DNA of 64,000 bases from the IMG/VR virus record IMGVR_UViG_3300027899_000001, positions 124,001 through 188,000 of that record; one strand, written 5' to 3'. The stretch's first letter is position 1. Every line of letters starts with the position of its first letter. The stretch is from a virus. The notes under the pieces were generated by a model. That model was not told where the DNA came from. It worked only from the letters and a program-made list of their open reading frames with translations, and searched no databases. Both the position numbers and the translations under genes were made by a program. Shown here piece after piece: positions 33,272 to 41,660 of this stretch.

Positions 33272-33433
33272 TTATTTTTTAGTTTGTTTAGGTGGTTTAG
33301 TATCACGTTTAAATCCTAAAGCAAGTGCTATAAGTTTTATTGCTTCCCATCCAATAAGTCCTAACATAAAGAAAACAAATAGATATACGGGAATAAGCCC
33401 AGGTTTTTGAAAAATTTGTAGAAGTTGATCCAT
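33272..33433 (-). CDS. small single-pass membrane protein (53 aa)
   Basis: A reading frame from ATG at 33433 gives MDQLLQIFQKPGLIPVYLF and continues through a hydrophobic segment (residues about 13-40, FVFFMLGLIGWEAIKLIALALG) to a basic tail ending KPPKQTKK. It sits between a terminator and the gene at 33439, with only 5 bp to that gene. Size and topology are compatible with a holin-like or other small membrane protein, but nothing identifies its job. Confidence 0.6.
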   Translation of the reverse strand: MDQLLQIFQKPGLIPVYLFVFFMLGLIGWEAIKLIALALGFKRDTKPPKQTKK

Positions 33434-33438
33434 TTTAT

Positions 33439-33984
33439 TTACTTTTTAACTTTAATAATATATTTCTTTTTAGGTTCAATACTTTCTCTTAGTTCTTTAT
33501 TAATAGTTTCATTAAATTCATTAAGAGATTTTACAAAAGCTTCACTAATTATAGATGTGATCATATCAGGTGTTAAGATATCTCGTAAACTTGATGCATT
33601 AAGTTGTTTATACATTTCGTCTATAACATCATACAATTTATATTTAAGGTCTGATTGTCTTATAGTTTCGTTAATAACTGCATAAGATTTTTCTTTTAAG
33701 AAATTTTTCTTTTGAACTGCAGTAGAATTCTCATTTAAAGTCATTGAACGCTTAGTAAGGAATTTTTCTCCTTTTTCACTAATACCTTCTTCGTCATTCC
33801 AATAATAGTTGAGCTCTGTTAAGAAAGACATCTGAGACTCTTCATTAAGTTCGTGAACAGAATTAAGACCATAGTGCTCAAGCATTGCGCTATAAACTTT
33901 CTTAAAACCGTCTAATACCTTGTTTTCCTGAAGTATTTCAGCTTCATTAACTTTCTCTTTATATTTTTCAGAAAATTTCTTCAT
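33439..33984 (-). CDS. helical protein, candidate prohead core/internal head protein
   Basis: A 181-residue protein, mostly helical. The N-terminus KKFSEKYKEKVNEAEILQENKVL contains V-N-E|A and L-Q-E|N, candidate prohead-protease sites. Further L-N-E and I-N-E triplets occur at SLNEFN, TLNENS and VINETI. It ends with a basic tail (EPKKKYIIKVKK). The AT-rich element is 10 nt upstream. The sequence resembles a scaffold or core component in character; no family was recognised. Confidence 0.5.
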   Translation of the reverse strand: MKKFSEKYKEKVNEAEILQENKVLDGFKKVYSAMLEHYGLNSVHELNEESQMSFLTELNYYWNDEEGISEKGEKFLTKRSMTLNENSTAVQKKNFLKEKSYAVINETIRQSDLKYKLYDVIDEMYKQLNASSLRDILTPDMITSIISEAFVKSLNEFNETINKELRESIEPKKKYIIKVKK

Positions 33985-33994
33985 ATGTCAATAA

Positions 33995-34012
33995 TTTATT
34001 TTATATATTCAT
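33995..34012 (-). promoter_or_regulatory. AT-rich promoter-like element
   Basis: An exact copy of the 15-nt element on the minus strand, 10 nt before the ATG at 33984. The remaining divergent intergenic region to 34198 is AT-rich, with TATTTATATATC-like runs and no clear additional gene. Confidence 0.4.
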
Positions 34013-34198
34013 CTCTTTTTGTGCCATTGTGCAAAAATAAATGATAAGATATATTTTATTTATATATCTATATAACTTAAAAGTCTATTTAATTTAAAAC
34101 ATTAACAATAATTTAATTCTTGAGTGATAGTTTGGCATACTTTTAGATAGTAGACAGTATATAGAGTCTTTTATAAACTTAAATAAATATAATAAAAA

Positions 34199-35284
34199 AT
34201 GAAAAAATTATTTATTGTTTTCGTAATGTTCTTTTTCTCAATTATTCTAATAGGACAAGATATGTCTGATTATGAAAGATATGTAATAGAAAAAGAAAAA
34301 GCAGAAATACGTGCAATGAAAGATACTGTAAGACCAGTAGAATCGGTACAGATTGTGCATGATACTGTATATGTAAAATCAGAAGAACAACCCATTGTTG
34401 TTAATTACTATGATGATGACCCCTTTTATTATAGTCATAATATAGGAATGTTTTATCATGGTGGATTTAATTATTATATGTATGCAGATCCTTATTATTG
34501 GTATATGAGTCCTTATGTAGGATTTGGGTGGGGATATGATAATTTCTATTTCGGTTTTGGATGGGGGTATCCTTATTATGGTTATGGCTATCCCTATTAT
34601 GGTTATGGATATCCTTATTATCCATATTATGGCTATCCTTATTATGGCTATGATTATGGACATTATGGACATGCTAATCATGGTTCAGGTATGTTAGGAT
34701 ATCATAGTTATGGTAGTTATCCTGGACACTCTAGTAGTGGATCTACAAACTATAAAAATTATAGTAGTGGAAAAGTTTATTCGTCTGGAATGTCTAATAA
34801 CACATTTTCAAGTAAATCTAGCACAAGAACTACACAGCAATCTACACAACAATCTACTAGAAGAGCTTCTAATTTTGCATTCAGTAAAAATAGTTACGCT
34901 AATAGATCAAGAACTGCTACACAGCCTGAAAATAAACCAGTGTATAATAAATCTAATAGATCATATACACCGAGTTACACACAACCTAGCACTCGTACAC
35001 GTCCGCAATATAATAATAGTAGAGCAACTACTCAACAAAGAACTATGAAGAATTCTTATCCTACACAATCATCAAGATCATATTCAACGCCTAAAAGTTC
35101 ATCGAGTTCTGGATCAAGAAATTTTTCAAATAGTAGAAGTTCAAATTATTCTGCACCGTCAAGAAGTTCATCACCTTCTTATTCAGCACCAAGAAGTTAC
35201 AGTAGTGGATCGTCTTTTAGTGGAGGAGGAAGTTCATCATCAAGATCTTCAGGATCAAGTGGTGGAAGTCATGGAAAAAGATAA
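34199..35284 (+). CDS. secreted Tyr/Gly-rich and Ser-rich protein
   Basis: A 361-residue protein. A signal peptide (KKLFIVFVMFFFSIILIGQD) is followed by a short charged region (YVIEKEKAEIRAMKDT). Next is a Tyr/Gly/Pro-rich repeat zone (PYYGYGYPYYGYG), then a Ser/Thr/Arg-rich tail ending SGGSHGKR. Similar low-complexity secreted proteins are common in Bacteroidota genomes, so a host origin is likely. It stands alone on the plus strand with a terminator. An outer-surface or biofilm-like role is conceivable but not shown. Confidence 0.65.
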   Translation: MKKLFIVFVMFFFSIILIGQDMSDYERYVIEKEKAEIRAMKDTVRPVESVQIVHDTVYVKSEEQPIVVNYYDDDPFYYSHNIGMFYHGGFNYYMYADPYYWYMSPYVGFGWGYDNFYFGFGWGYPYYGYGYPYYGYGYPYYPYYGYPYYGYDYGHYGHANHGSGMLGYHSYGSYPGHSSSGSTNYKNYSSGKVYSSGMSNNTFSSKSSTRTTQQSTQQSTRRASNFAFSKNSYANRSRTATQPENKPVYNKSNRSYTPSYTQPSTRTRPQYNNSRATTQQRTMKNSYPTQSSRSYSTPKSSSSSGSRNFSNSRSSNYSAPSRSSSPSYSAPRSYSSGSSFSGGGSSSSRSSGSSGGSHGKR

Positions 35285-35287
35285 ATT

Positions 35288-35314
35288 AAAAGGGGGTTAA
35301 ATACTCCCTTTTTT
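35288..35314 (+). terminator. rho-independent terminator
   Basis: An AAGGGgGT/ACTCCCTT stem followed by TTTTTT just after the stop of the secreted protein gene. It overlaps the end of the convergent gene at 35313. Confidence 0.72.
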
Positions 35315-36251
35315 ATGTTTTAGAGGCTCCAGGCCTTGGTCTTGAACTTGGTCTAATTGTTGGTTTTCGAACTGGGGTCGGGCGGCGCGTTAGTGTAAAC
35401 TTTTTTTTTCCGCCACAGTTACAGCCTTCATTTAATAAAGGTTTTATTAAATACTCTTCATTTAATGCATCTTCAATATGATATGCTAAAAATGTATTTT
35501 CTTTAATATAAGGCTGTATCTTTTTAAGTGTTTCAAAATCTCCTGCTTCTATAGCTTTATCAACTTCATCTCTAAGTTGATTTTTACCCATTTCTGCATA
35601 ATTTTTTGGTTTAGGAACTTTTTGTAATTCTCTACTTTGTCTCATTGCTGCTGCAAGTTTAGGATCTTCTTCCATTTCTTGTTCTCCACCCAGTTTTTGA
35701 TCACTTACAGCATTTCTATCTTCTACTTCAGGAATAGTTAATTCTATAATTGCATAAATTATATTATCTCTATTTTCTTCTAAGTATTCTTTTTCAATAC
35801 CATGATATTTTCTTAATGCAGTGAAAAATTTATCTATATTCGCATCAAAGAAATCATGTAAAATATCAGCTTGTTCTTCAAAATCTAATCCTTCTTCTGA
35901 ATCACCTTTAAGTTTTAATTCATTAACCACCTGTGAAAATTCACGTGTATTAATCCATACTTCTAAATTATTAAATGCAGCTTTAGCAATATCTTTTATT
36001 TCATATTTGCTATAACTTTCAAAAATTGAATTCATTTCATATAATTCGTCTTTCATATCAATATTTATATTTTGATTTTCACTAACACGATGAAATATTT
36101 CACGCATTACTTTATCTTTATTTTTTATAAAATACTCATATTCTTCACCAGATACTCTTTTTTCAAGAATTTCAGGCACATGTCTTAATCTTATACCCTG
36201 TTTTAACATATGTATAATTATGTGTATCAAATGAGTATAATGATCTTTCAT
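35313..36251 (-). CDS. hypothetical helical protein with basic Pro/Arg tail
   Basis: A 312-residue protein. A long helical, acidic body (residues 1-190) is followed by a linker and a segment NYAEMGKNQLRDEVDKAIEAGDFETLKKI. The triplets ALNEEYLIKPLLNEG near the C-terminus fit the (I/L)-x-E rule. After a CNCGGKKK stretch it ends in a basic, Pro/Arg/Thr-rich tail (RRPTPVRKPTIRPSSRPRP). The tail could be released by the prohead protease. This is speculative; the family is unrecognised. Confidence 0.5.
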   Translation of the reverse strand: MKDHYTHLIHIIIHMLKQGIRLRHVPEILEKRVSGEEYEYFIKNKDKVMREIFHRVSENQNINIDMKDELYEMNSIFESYSKYEIKDIAKAAFNNLEVWINTREFSQVVNELKLKGDSEEGLDFEEQADILHDFFDANIDKFFTALRKYHGIEKEYLEENRDNIIYAIIELTIPEVEDRNAVSDQKLGGEQEMEEDPKLAAAMRQSRELQKVPKPKNYAEMGKNQLRDEVDKAIEAGDFETLKKIQPYIKENTFLAYHIEDALNEEYLIKPLLNEGCNCGGKKKFTLTRRPTPVRKPTIRPSSRPRPGASKT

Positions 36252-36263
36252 ATAAAAATATAA

Positions 36264-36285
36264 TTTATTTTATATATTCTAAAAC
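36264..36285 (-). promoter_or_regulatory. AT-rich promoter-like element after terminator
   Basis: The 15-nt element on the minus strand, 12 nt before the ATG at 36251 and directly after the hairpin at 36290-36309. Confidence 0.5.
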
Positions 36286-36289
36286 AAAA

Positions 36290-36309
36290 AGGAGAAGTTA
36301 TCTTCTCCT
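36290..36309 (-). terminator. rho-independent terminator after uvsW-like gene
   Basis: An AGGAGAA/TTCTCCT stem that overlaps the TAG stop of the helicase gene, followed on the minus strand by TTTTTGTTTT. Confidence 0.78.
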
Positions 36310-37843
36310 AAAATGTTACTTTAAATCTTTTATATGGAAATCCTTTATCTTTATATATACGTTCACGCTCACGAGCGTGACGCATCAAGTAGTTTACTTT
36401 TTGAAATTTATGAGTTCCATATTCAAAATTGTCACAAAAATCTATGACAGTAATAATTTCTTTTCCTTCTAGTAATCGCATTCCTCGTCCAAGAATTTGT
36501 CTTACAATATATTCTGATTTATTTGATTCTACAATAAAAATATTATGAACATTATGTATAGATATTCCTTCTGAAAAAACTCCGATACTTGCAACTATTA
36601 TAATATTTTCAGTTTCTTCCATTTGTTTTTTGAAATATTCTCTATTTTCTGCTTTGGTTCCACCGTCAATATAATAAACAATTTTATCTGTATTTTCCTT
36701 TAACCAATTAAATATATTTCTTCCGTATTCATTTTTAATATCGGAGAACAATACTAATGAATTTTTTGTTGTTTTAGAAATCGTATCACAAATGTATCTT
36801 AATCTTTTATGATTAGATCGTATTATATCCTTTTCAAGATTAAGAAGTTTTACTCCATCCTTTTCATCTGCAGCTACATTACGAAGATTATATAATTTCT
36901 TTTTCATTTCTTCTTCAAGGTAATCCATTTCAATACCTACTACTTTTACCGGTGTGGCAAAATTTGCAGCTATAAGGTCTGCTGATTTAACAAGATAAAC
37001 ACACGGTCCTAAATATGATTGAACTGTAAATGAATCAAGAGATCCTTCTTGAGGAAGTGTTCCTGTCATACCCACACAATATTTAGCATTAAATGATTTG
37101 ACAAGAATTTCTTTAATTGAAGATGCACGTGCATGATGAGTTTCATCTATAAATACCACATCAAATTTAGAAAAGTATTCTAAGTCCTTCTTAGACAAAG
37201 ATTGAAAAGTACCAAATACTATATTAGCATCGTCTTTGCTATCTTTCTTAGCTCCTCCAAATACACTCTGTGACTTCCAGATTGGCTTCTTACCACAATC
37301 TTCTTCGTATTCATAAAACTCTTCTTCTGTTTGAGTTACAAGACTTATATTAGGCACGACATATAACATTCGCTTAGCATAACCTTTATCAAATAGATAA
37401 CGAAAGAGTAAAAATGCCATAAGAGTTTTGCCGCCTGATGTGGATATTTCTTCAGTACAGAATTTATATTTCAATACACGAGATACACCTTCAATTTGAT
37501 AATCACGAGGTTGTTTTTCAGATTCTTCAAAATACGTATTAACCCATTCTACAAATAAAGATTCATCATAATCTTTATCATAAAGATGTTCTATGCCCTC
37601 TATTTCAAGATTAAAATAATACTGTTTAGCAAGTTTTTGAACTTCATTCCATAAACCAATAGGAATTCTTCCATATCTATCAACAAATTTTGTTTCAAAA
37701 CTTTTAGGTTGATTAGATTTTGAACGTATCGCGCCCCAATTCATAACACGTTTTGTAAAGCTTGACTCAATTTGCTCATACTCTAATTGTGTACTATCAA
37801 CTACTACTAAAAATTTATGTGAATCATCAACTTTAAGTCTCAT
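36308..37843 (-). CDS. uvsW: UvsW-like superfamily 2 helicase
   Basis: A 511-residue protein. Helicase motifs in order are EISTSGGKTLMAFLLF (I), VVPNISLVTQ (Ia), VVFIDETHHA (II, DETH), GMTGTLPQ (III), ...VLFSDIKNEYG (IV), IVASIGVFSEGISI (V), and RQILGRGMRLLEGKE (VI). The layout and length match T4 UvsW, a recombination and branch-migration helicase that also unwinds R-loops at origins. The N-terminal ~110 residues are the substrate-binding part. The gene overlaps an HNH endonuclease gene by 11 bp at its start. Confidence 0.85.
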   Translation of the reverse strand: MRLKVDDSHKFLVVVDSTQLEYEQIESSFTKRVMNWGAIRSKSNQPKSFETKFVDRYGRIPIGLWNEVQKLAKQYYFNLEIEGIEHLYDKDYDESLFVEWVNTYFEESEKQPRDYQIEGVSRVLKYKFCTEEISTSGGKTLMAFLLFRYLFDKGYAKRMLYVVPNISLVTQTEEEFYEYEEDCGKKPIWKSQSVFGGAKKDSKDDANIVFGTFQSLSKKDLEYFSKFDVVFIDETHHARASSIKEILVKSFNAKYCVGMTGTLPQEGSLDSFTVQSYLGPCVYLVKSADLIAANFATPVKVVGIEMDYLEEEMKKKLYNLRNVAADEKDGVKLLNLEKDIIRSNHKRLRYICDTISKTTKNSLVLFSDIKNEYGRNIFNWLKENTDKIVYYIDGGTKAENREYFKKQMEETENIIIVASIGVFSEGISIHNVHNIFIVESNKSEYIVRQILGRGMRLLEGKEIITVIDFCDNFEYGTHKFQKVNYLMRHARERERIYKDKGFPYKRFKVTF

Positions 37844-38408
37844 GATTATGTTTTATTTTCTTTTTTCCAAAATTAGGATTATTTTTTCCCAATTTTGATA
37901 ATCTTATATTTTCTTTATGTTGTTCAGAAAATTTCATTCCCTTACGTCCTTCTGATATATGTTGTTTATGTAATTCGCTTTTTTCTTTTCCTAACATAAT
38001 ATCACTTACATTTTTCTTTTGTTCAATTGTATGATTTTTATCTTTCCAATAATGTGAATGATTGTCTTTAATTTTCTTTTTTGTTTCTTCTGATTTAGGA
38101 GTAATGGACATTAGTTCTTTAGCAAATTTATAATCCCTTGAAGAAACAACATAACCATTTACTTTACTAAATGTCATTCTAAAAAATGCTTCAACTATTT
38201 TATCATTTTTAGGATAAATAAATGTTAATAATTTATGACATAAATAGTGTTCTTTAGCTGTCAACAATACTTTATTCATATCATTATCTGGCCCTCCTAA
38301 ACATTTAGGCTTTATATGATGTGATTCATAATAAATTCCATTATGCTTAATTCTATTTTCGGATTTAGCCGTTTTAATTATATTATCGTATATTTTTTTA
38401 TGATTCAA
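37833..38408 (-). CDS. HNH homing endonuclease
   Basis: A 191-residue protein. NGIYYESHHIKPKCLGGPDNDMNKVLLTAKEHYLCHKLL in short gives the HNH core: HH, Asn, then H at the end. A basic segment with HISEGRKGMKFSEQHKENI and SKLGKNNPNFGKK (NUMOD3-type) follows. It is a paralogue of 39847 and 49902. It is inserted between the helicase and the SLOG-type gene with overlaps of 11 and 4 bp. It may be a free-standing homing gene targeting the neighbouring locus. Confidence 0.85.
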   Translation of the reverse strand: MNHKKIYDNIIKTAKSENRIKHNGIYYESHHIKPKCLGGPDNDMNKVLLTAKEHYLCHKLLTFIYPKNDKIVEAFFRMTFSKVNGYVVSSRDYKFAKELMSITPKSEETKKKIKDNHSHYWKDKNHTIEQKKNVSDIMLGKEKSELHKQHISEGRKGMKFSEQHKENIRLSKLGKNNPNFGKKKIKHNHET

Positions 38409-38806
38409 TTTATTATTATGACTGGTTTATTTAATTTTTTAGCTTTACCTATAGTATCATTAGTTCCATTTGAGATATGTCCTGCTGGAATGAATGCTAA
38501 TAATAAATTACATTCTTCAGCAATAAAACTATTACGTTGAAAAAATTGACTGACATGATAAGGTTGTCCATAAAACTCTTTAGGTTTTCCTGAGTATATA
38601 TTCCACTCTGTATGAGCTGGATTATATTCTACATATTTCAATCCTTTTTCTAAAGCAACTATCTTTCCTAAGTAATCTGCACCCTTAGCACCACCACTTA
38701 TGATACATATATCATTTCCATATTTTTCTATACATTTGTCAACAGCAGTTTCAACAGATAATTTATCTGTATATAATCTTGAACCAACTATTCCTATTGT
38801 TATCAT
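38405..38806 (-). CDS. SLOG/DUF2493-like nucleotide-binding protein
   Basis: A 133-residue protein opening TIGIVGSRLYTDK, followed by IISGGAKGADYLGKIVALEKG, RNSFIAEECNLLLAFIPAG and TIGKAKKLNKPVIII. This is the pattern of the SLOG (YspA/DUF2493) Rossmann-like family, which is thought to bind nucleotides or nucleotide-derived ligands. Phage copies are common and their role is unclear. It lies in the recombination gene set, with 4-bp overlaps on both sides. Confidence 0.72.
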   Translation of the reverse strand: MITIGIVGSRLYTDKLSVETAVDKCIEKYGNDICIISGGAKGADYLGKIVALEKGLKYVEYNPAHTEWNIYSGKPKEFYGQPYHVSQFFQRNSFIAEECNLLLAFIPAGHISNGTNDTIGKAKKLNKPVIIIN

Positions 38807-39267
38807 TTACCACGAGCTATATTTTCAATTTCAACGCGTTTCGGGATGGCAAATATTATGTTATCTAACGTTGCAATAGTACGATCTATAAATTTTGAAT
38901 GATTATCTAGCATTGCTCTTTTTTCTACTAAATCTGCTAAATCTACTTGTATTCTATTATGCTTTGTAGATTCTGTAGGATATCTTACTTGTGATTTATT
39001 TGTATAATAATCATGTTTTTCTGCATATGATTTATTATATGTTTTATTTATCCCTATCATTAAAGATACAAGATAATGATAATATTCAACTGCTCTTTGA
39101 CGTTCTGTATAGAGTGTAGTCATAAGTTCAGGAATTTCAAAGATTTTTTTCATTTGTGCAGACATAGTTGCAATCTTCTCAGACCATTCTAAGCGTTCAC
39201 TAGCAAATCTATCTTCTAAAGATTCTTCTGGCTTTATATTGGGGTTTATATTAAAAAAATCAGACAT
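38803..39267 (-). CDS. UvsY-like recombination mediator (tentative)
   Basis: A 154-residue protein. It has LEWSEKIATMSAQMKKI in a helix, a central Tyr/Lys-rich part (SYAEKHDYYTNKSQVRYP), and an end FIDRTIATLDNIIFAIPKRVEIENIARGK. That end resembles the C-terminal helix-turn of T4 UvsY (…AIKSRGFAIKH…F…G). UvsY loads UvsX on gp32-coated DNA. Adjacency to the UvsW-like gene and to the gp32-like gene 3 kb away supports this. The identity needs a profile search. Confidence 0.5.
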   Translation of the reverse strand: MSDFFNINPNIKPEESLEDRFASERLEWSEKIATMSAQMKKIFEIPELMTTLYTERQRAVEYYHYLVSLMIGINKTYNKSYAEKHDYYTNKSQVRYPTESTKHNRIQVDLADLVEKRAMLDNHSKFIDRTIATLDNIIFAIPKRVEIENIARGK

Positions 39268-39432
39268 TTAAAATAATTTAGTTGATACGTCAGTAATTTT
39301 CTTTTTATGTTCTATTATCTTTATACTCTTAGGCTTCTTATTTGTTTTCAATTTCATATCAACATTGAATATAGGAATATCTTCCTGATCATCAAAAGTA
39401 AATGAAAGTTTTGTGGTTAATTTAGGTTTCAT
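39268..39432 (-). CDS. small basic protein (54 aa)
   Basis: The frame runs from ATG at 39432 to TAA at 39268-39270, directly next to the start of the gene at 39267. The start overlaps the stop of the upstream gene (TGA at 39429-39431) as ATGA. Sequence begins MKPKLTTKLSFTFDDQED and is Lys-rich with KSIKIIEHKKKITD. Tight coupling on both sides makes it likely to be real. Function is unknown. Confidence 0.65.
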   Translation of the reverse strand: MKPKLTTKLSFTFDDQEDIPIFNVDMKLKTNKKPKSIKIIEHKKKITDVSTKLF

Positions 39433-39830
39433 TTTTTTATATTGTAGGCGTTTAATGCGTCTTTGTAATAACTGTTTATAGATTTTAGAATATATCTAAA
39501 CGTTTTGCTTGAAAAATGATATTTATATTTTTTTGCTACTTTTAATCCTTCTACCCACGCTTGATATTCAATAAGCATTTGATCATGATTTACCATTATT
39601 TCAAATGCATCAGAAATTAAAGTATGCCCAATTTCATGAAAAAATGCTGCTGTCTTTAATTCTTTATCTTCATATAATCCTAAAATAACATCTTCATCTC
39701 CAATAACATACGCATTATTCACTAAATCAGTTTTATTTATATCATATTTCTTAGAATATCTTATTATGTTATGCTCAGTTATATTTATCAAATTAAGATT
39801 ATAGTCATTGGCTATTTGTTTTATCTTCAT
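39429..39830 (-). CDS. HEIGH-type zinc metalloprotease-like protein
   Basis: A 133-residue protein. FFHEIGHTLISDAFEI (about residues 63-78) carries HExxH with a later Glu (YQAWVEG at about 91), which is the zinc-site set of ImmA/IrrE-like peptidases. The N-terminal part (YDINKTDLVNNAYVIGDEDVIL) matches their usual beta-sheet lead-in. In other mobile elements such proteins cleave repressors. Whether this one is active is unknown. It is cotranscribed with the recombination genes. Confidence 0.65.
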   Translation of the reverse strand: MKIKQIANDYNLNLINITEHNIIRYSKKYDINKTDLVNNAYVIGDEDVILGLYEDKELKTAAFFHEIGHTLISDAFEIMVNHDQMLIEYQAWVEGLKVAKKYKYHFSSKTFRYILKSINSYYKDALNAYNIKK

Positions 39831-39846
39831 TGATAGATCGTTTTAT

Positions 39847-40533
39847 TTATATATCGATCTTTTTTAATTTACATTTTTCTCCGTGCCATTTTTTATAATT
39901 ACCCGGGTCAAATTCTTTTTTACAATATTCACATATTTTTTTCATATTTCGTATGGGTGCCCACCCATCTTTTTTATACATTCCATTTTTATTTCCGCTA
40001 ATAGATTTTCCAATTTGTTTTTTTGTTTTTTCTGTATGAAATAATCCAATGTGCGAAAATTTCATCATATGAATAGTTTCATTAGTATAAACATTACATT
40101 TTCCTTTATTCCATGGAGAGTTTCCTTTCATATGTTCTTTCCATTCTTTAGAAAATTTTTTTCCTTTATTAATATTCTTATATTTTTTTCTTGTTTCTTC
40201 AGATATTGGCGTATTTTTTCGTAAATATACTGCATATTCATAATCTTTTGAAGAAACAAATTTTCCATCTTTTTTACTACATGCCATATAATGAAATGCA
40301 CAAGCAATATTTCTATTTCCTTTATAAATATATGTTAATAATTTATGACACACAAAATGTTCTCTTGCTGTTAATAGAACAAGATTATCTTGTTCGTTTG
40401 ATCCGCCTAAACACTTTGGAAGTATATGATGATTTTCATAATATACATAATTAGCATTATCTTTTTTTAATTTTTCTCTGTTTTCTGATTTTGCTTTTTG
40501 AATTATACTATTGTATGCTCTTTGATAATTCAT
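39847..40533 (-). CDS. HNH homing endonuclease
   Basis: A 228-residue protein. YYENHHILPKCLGGSNEQDNLVLLTAREHFVCHKLL in parts gives the HNH core. NUMOD3-like segments follow (KGKKFSKEWKEHMKGNSPWNKGK and SGNKNGMYKKDG). It ends with a zinc knuckle, CEYCKKEF...WHGEKC. It is a close relative of 37833 and 49902. It separates the metalloprotease-like gene from the primase gene, and its upstream region has no distinctive structure. Confidence 0.85.
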   Translation of the reverse strand: MNYQRAYNSIIQKAKSENREKLKKDNANYVYYENHHILPKCLGGSNEQDNLVLLTAREHFVCHKLLTYIYKGNRNIACAFHYMACSKKDGKFVSSKDYEYAVYLRKNTPISEETRKKYKNINKGKKFSKEWKEHMKGNSPWNKGKCNVYTNETIHMMKFSHIGLFHTEKTKKQIGKSISGNKNGMYKKDGWAPIRNMKKICEYCKKEFDPGNYKKWHGEKCKLKKIDI

Positions 40534-40552
40534 ATCATTAATATTAATTTTA

Positions 40553-41659
40553 TTAAATATCTAACATATCTAATGGATCATTTGAAAAATAATTTTCAAA
40601 ATTAGGAAGTTTAATATTATTTTGTTTTGACCATATTAATATATCATTAATATCCCATTTTTTTCTATAAGGGGCATTTATATCTCTAAGAAATTTTTCC
40701 CATAAAAATACTTCATCGCCATCATTAATATGTTCTATTGATCTATTAATACCTGTATCATCTTTATCATATAAATATTTTAATTGTATGTCTAACGGAA
40801 ATGTTTTATTAGCACCAGTATTTGCTATTGAATTTGGAATTAAAAATGAGTCAAATGGTCCTTCTAAAAGTATTATCGATTTAGAATAATCTAATAAACA
40901 TATATTAAATATAGAAGAAATCGTATCAATTTCTTCGGGTATCAAAGAAGAATTCATATTAAGCATTTCATATATTTTACTTAATTTATATGTTAAATAT
41001 TTTGTGTTTCCATAAAATAATCTTTTTTGCATACCAAGTATTTTTCCAGATTGGGTCAAATTTAATATAAATAAATTGTTTTCTTGCATATTATATAAAA
41101 ATTTTTCTTTATTAAATTGTAATCTATTGTTTAACCATCTTTGTATATTTGTGTTATCTATATTACTTAAATTTAATTGTTTACATAAATAATTTTTATC
41201 TATGGCGTATTTGTCTATTGCATCCATATCTAAAAAAAGTGACATGTCATACTTTATATTAGAATGGGAAGAAAAATCTTCAATACCTTTTGCTATATAG
41301 TTTATAACACTTAAATCTAAATTAATTTTATAATCAGTAAAAAACTGATCAATTCTTTTTGCTTCTCCACAATTGTGGCATTTAAAAAAATGAGCATATT
41401 TGCCCCTTAAGATAAAGTTGCCTCTTTTCTTATAATTACTTTTCATACTATCACCGCAAATTGGACACGCAAACGAAATACGATCAACATAAGGACGTAT
41501 TTGTTGCTTACCAAAATTTCCCGGAAATCTTTGTTCTAAAATAGGTTTTAATAATGATATAAGATGCTGTCTATATTCTGATTCAGATACGACATCATCA
41601 ATATTAGAAAGGGAAGAGTCGAAACTAATCCCTTTCGTTATATCAATGTTTGTTTGCAT
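40553..41659 (-). CDS. DnaG/gp61-like DNA primase
   Basis: A 368-residue protein. The zinc finger is CPICGDS...CHNCGEAK (residues about 70-100). The Toprim region is SIILLEGPFDSFLIPNSIANTGANK, followed by YDKDDTG, which holds the acidic metal-binding residues. The region between carries ILGMQKRLFYGNTKYLTYKLS, as in phage primases. The length matches T4 gp61 (about 340 aa). A separate helicase gene is not in the window. It lies 2 bp from the gp32-like gene, so the two are coexpressed. Confidence 0.8.
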   Translation of the reverse strand: MQTNIDITKGISFDSSLSNIDDVVSESEYRQHLISLLKPILEQRFPGNFGKQQIRPYVDRISFACPICGDSMKSNYKKRGNFILRGKYAHFFKCHNCGEAKRIDQFFTDYKINLDLSVINYIAKGIEDFSSHSNIKYDMSLFLDMDAIDKYAIDKNYLCKQLNLSNIDNTNIQRWLNNRLQFNKEKFLYNMQENNLFILNLTQSGKILGMQKRLFYGNTKYLTYKLSKIYEMLNMNSSLIPEEIDTISSIFNICLLDYSKSIILLEGPFDSFLIPNSIANTGANKTFPLDIQLKYLYDKDDTGINRSIEHINDGDEVFLWEKFLRDINAPYRKKWDINDILIWSKQNNIKLPNFENYFSNDPLDMLDI

Positions 41660-41660
41660 G

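Noticed and set aside
34379-34681. Long antisense frame rich in Ile over the secreted protein gene
   Set aside because: It mirrors the Tyr/Gly codon repeats of the real gene (TAT-GGT), so it is a shadow.
39268-39830. Toxin-antitoxin pair formed by the metalloprotease-like gene and its small neighbour
   Set aside because: The layout is coupled, but neither protein shows a toxin fold or an Xre-type DNA-binding domain.
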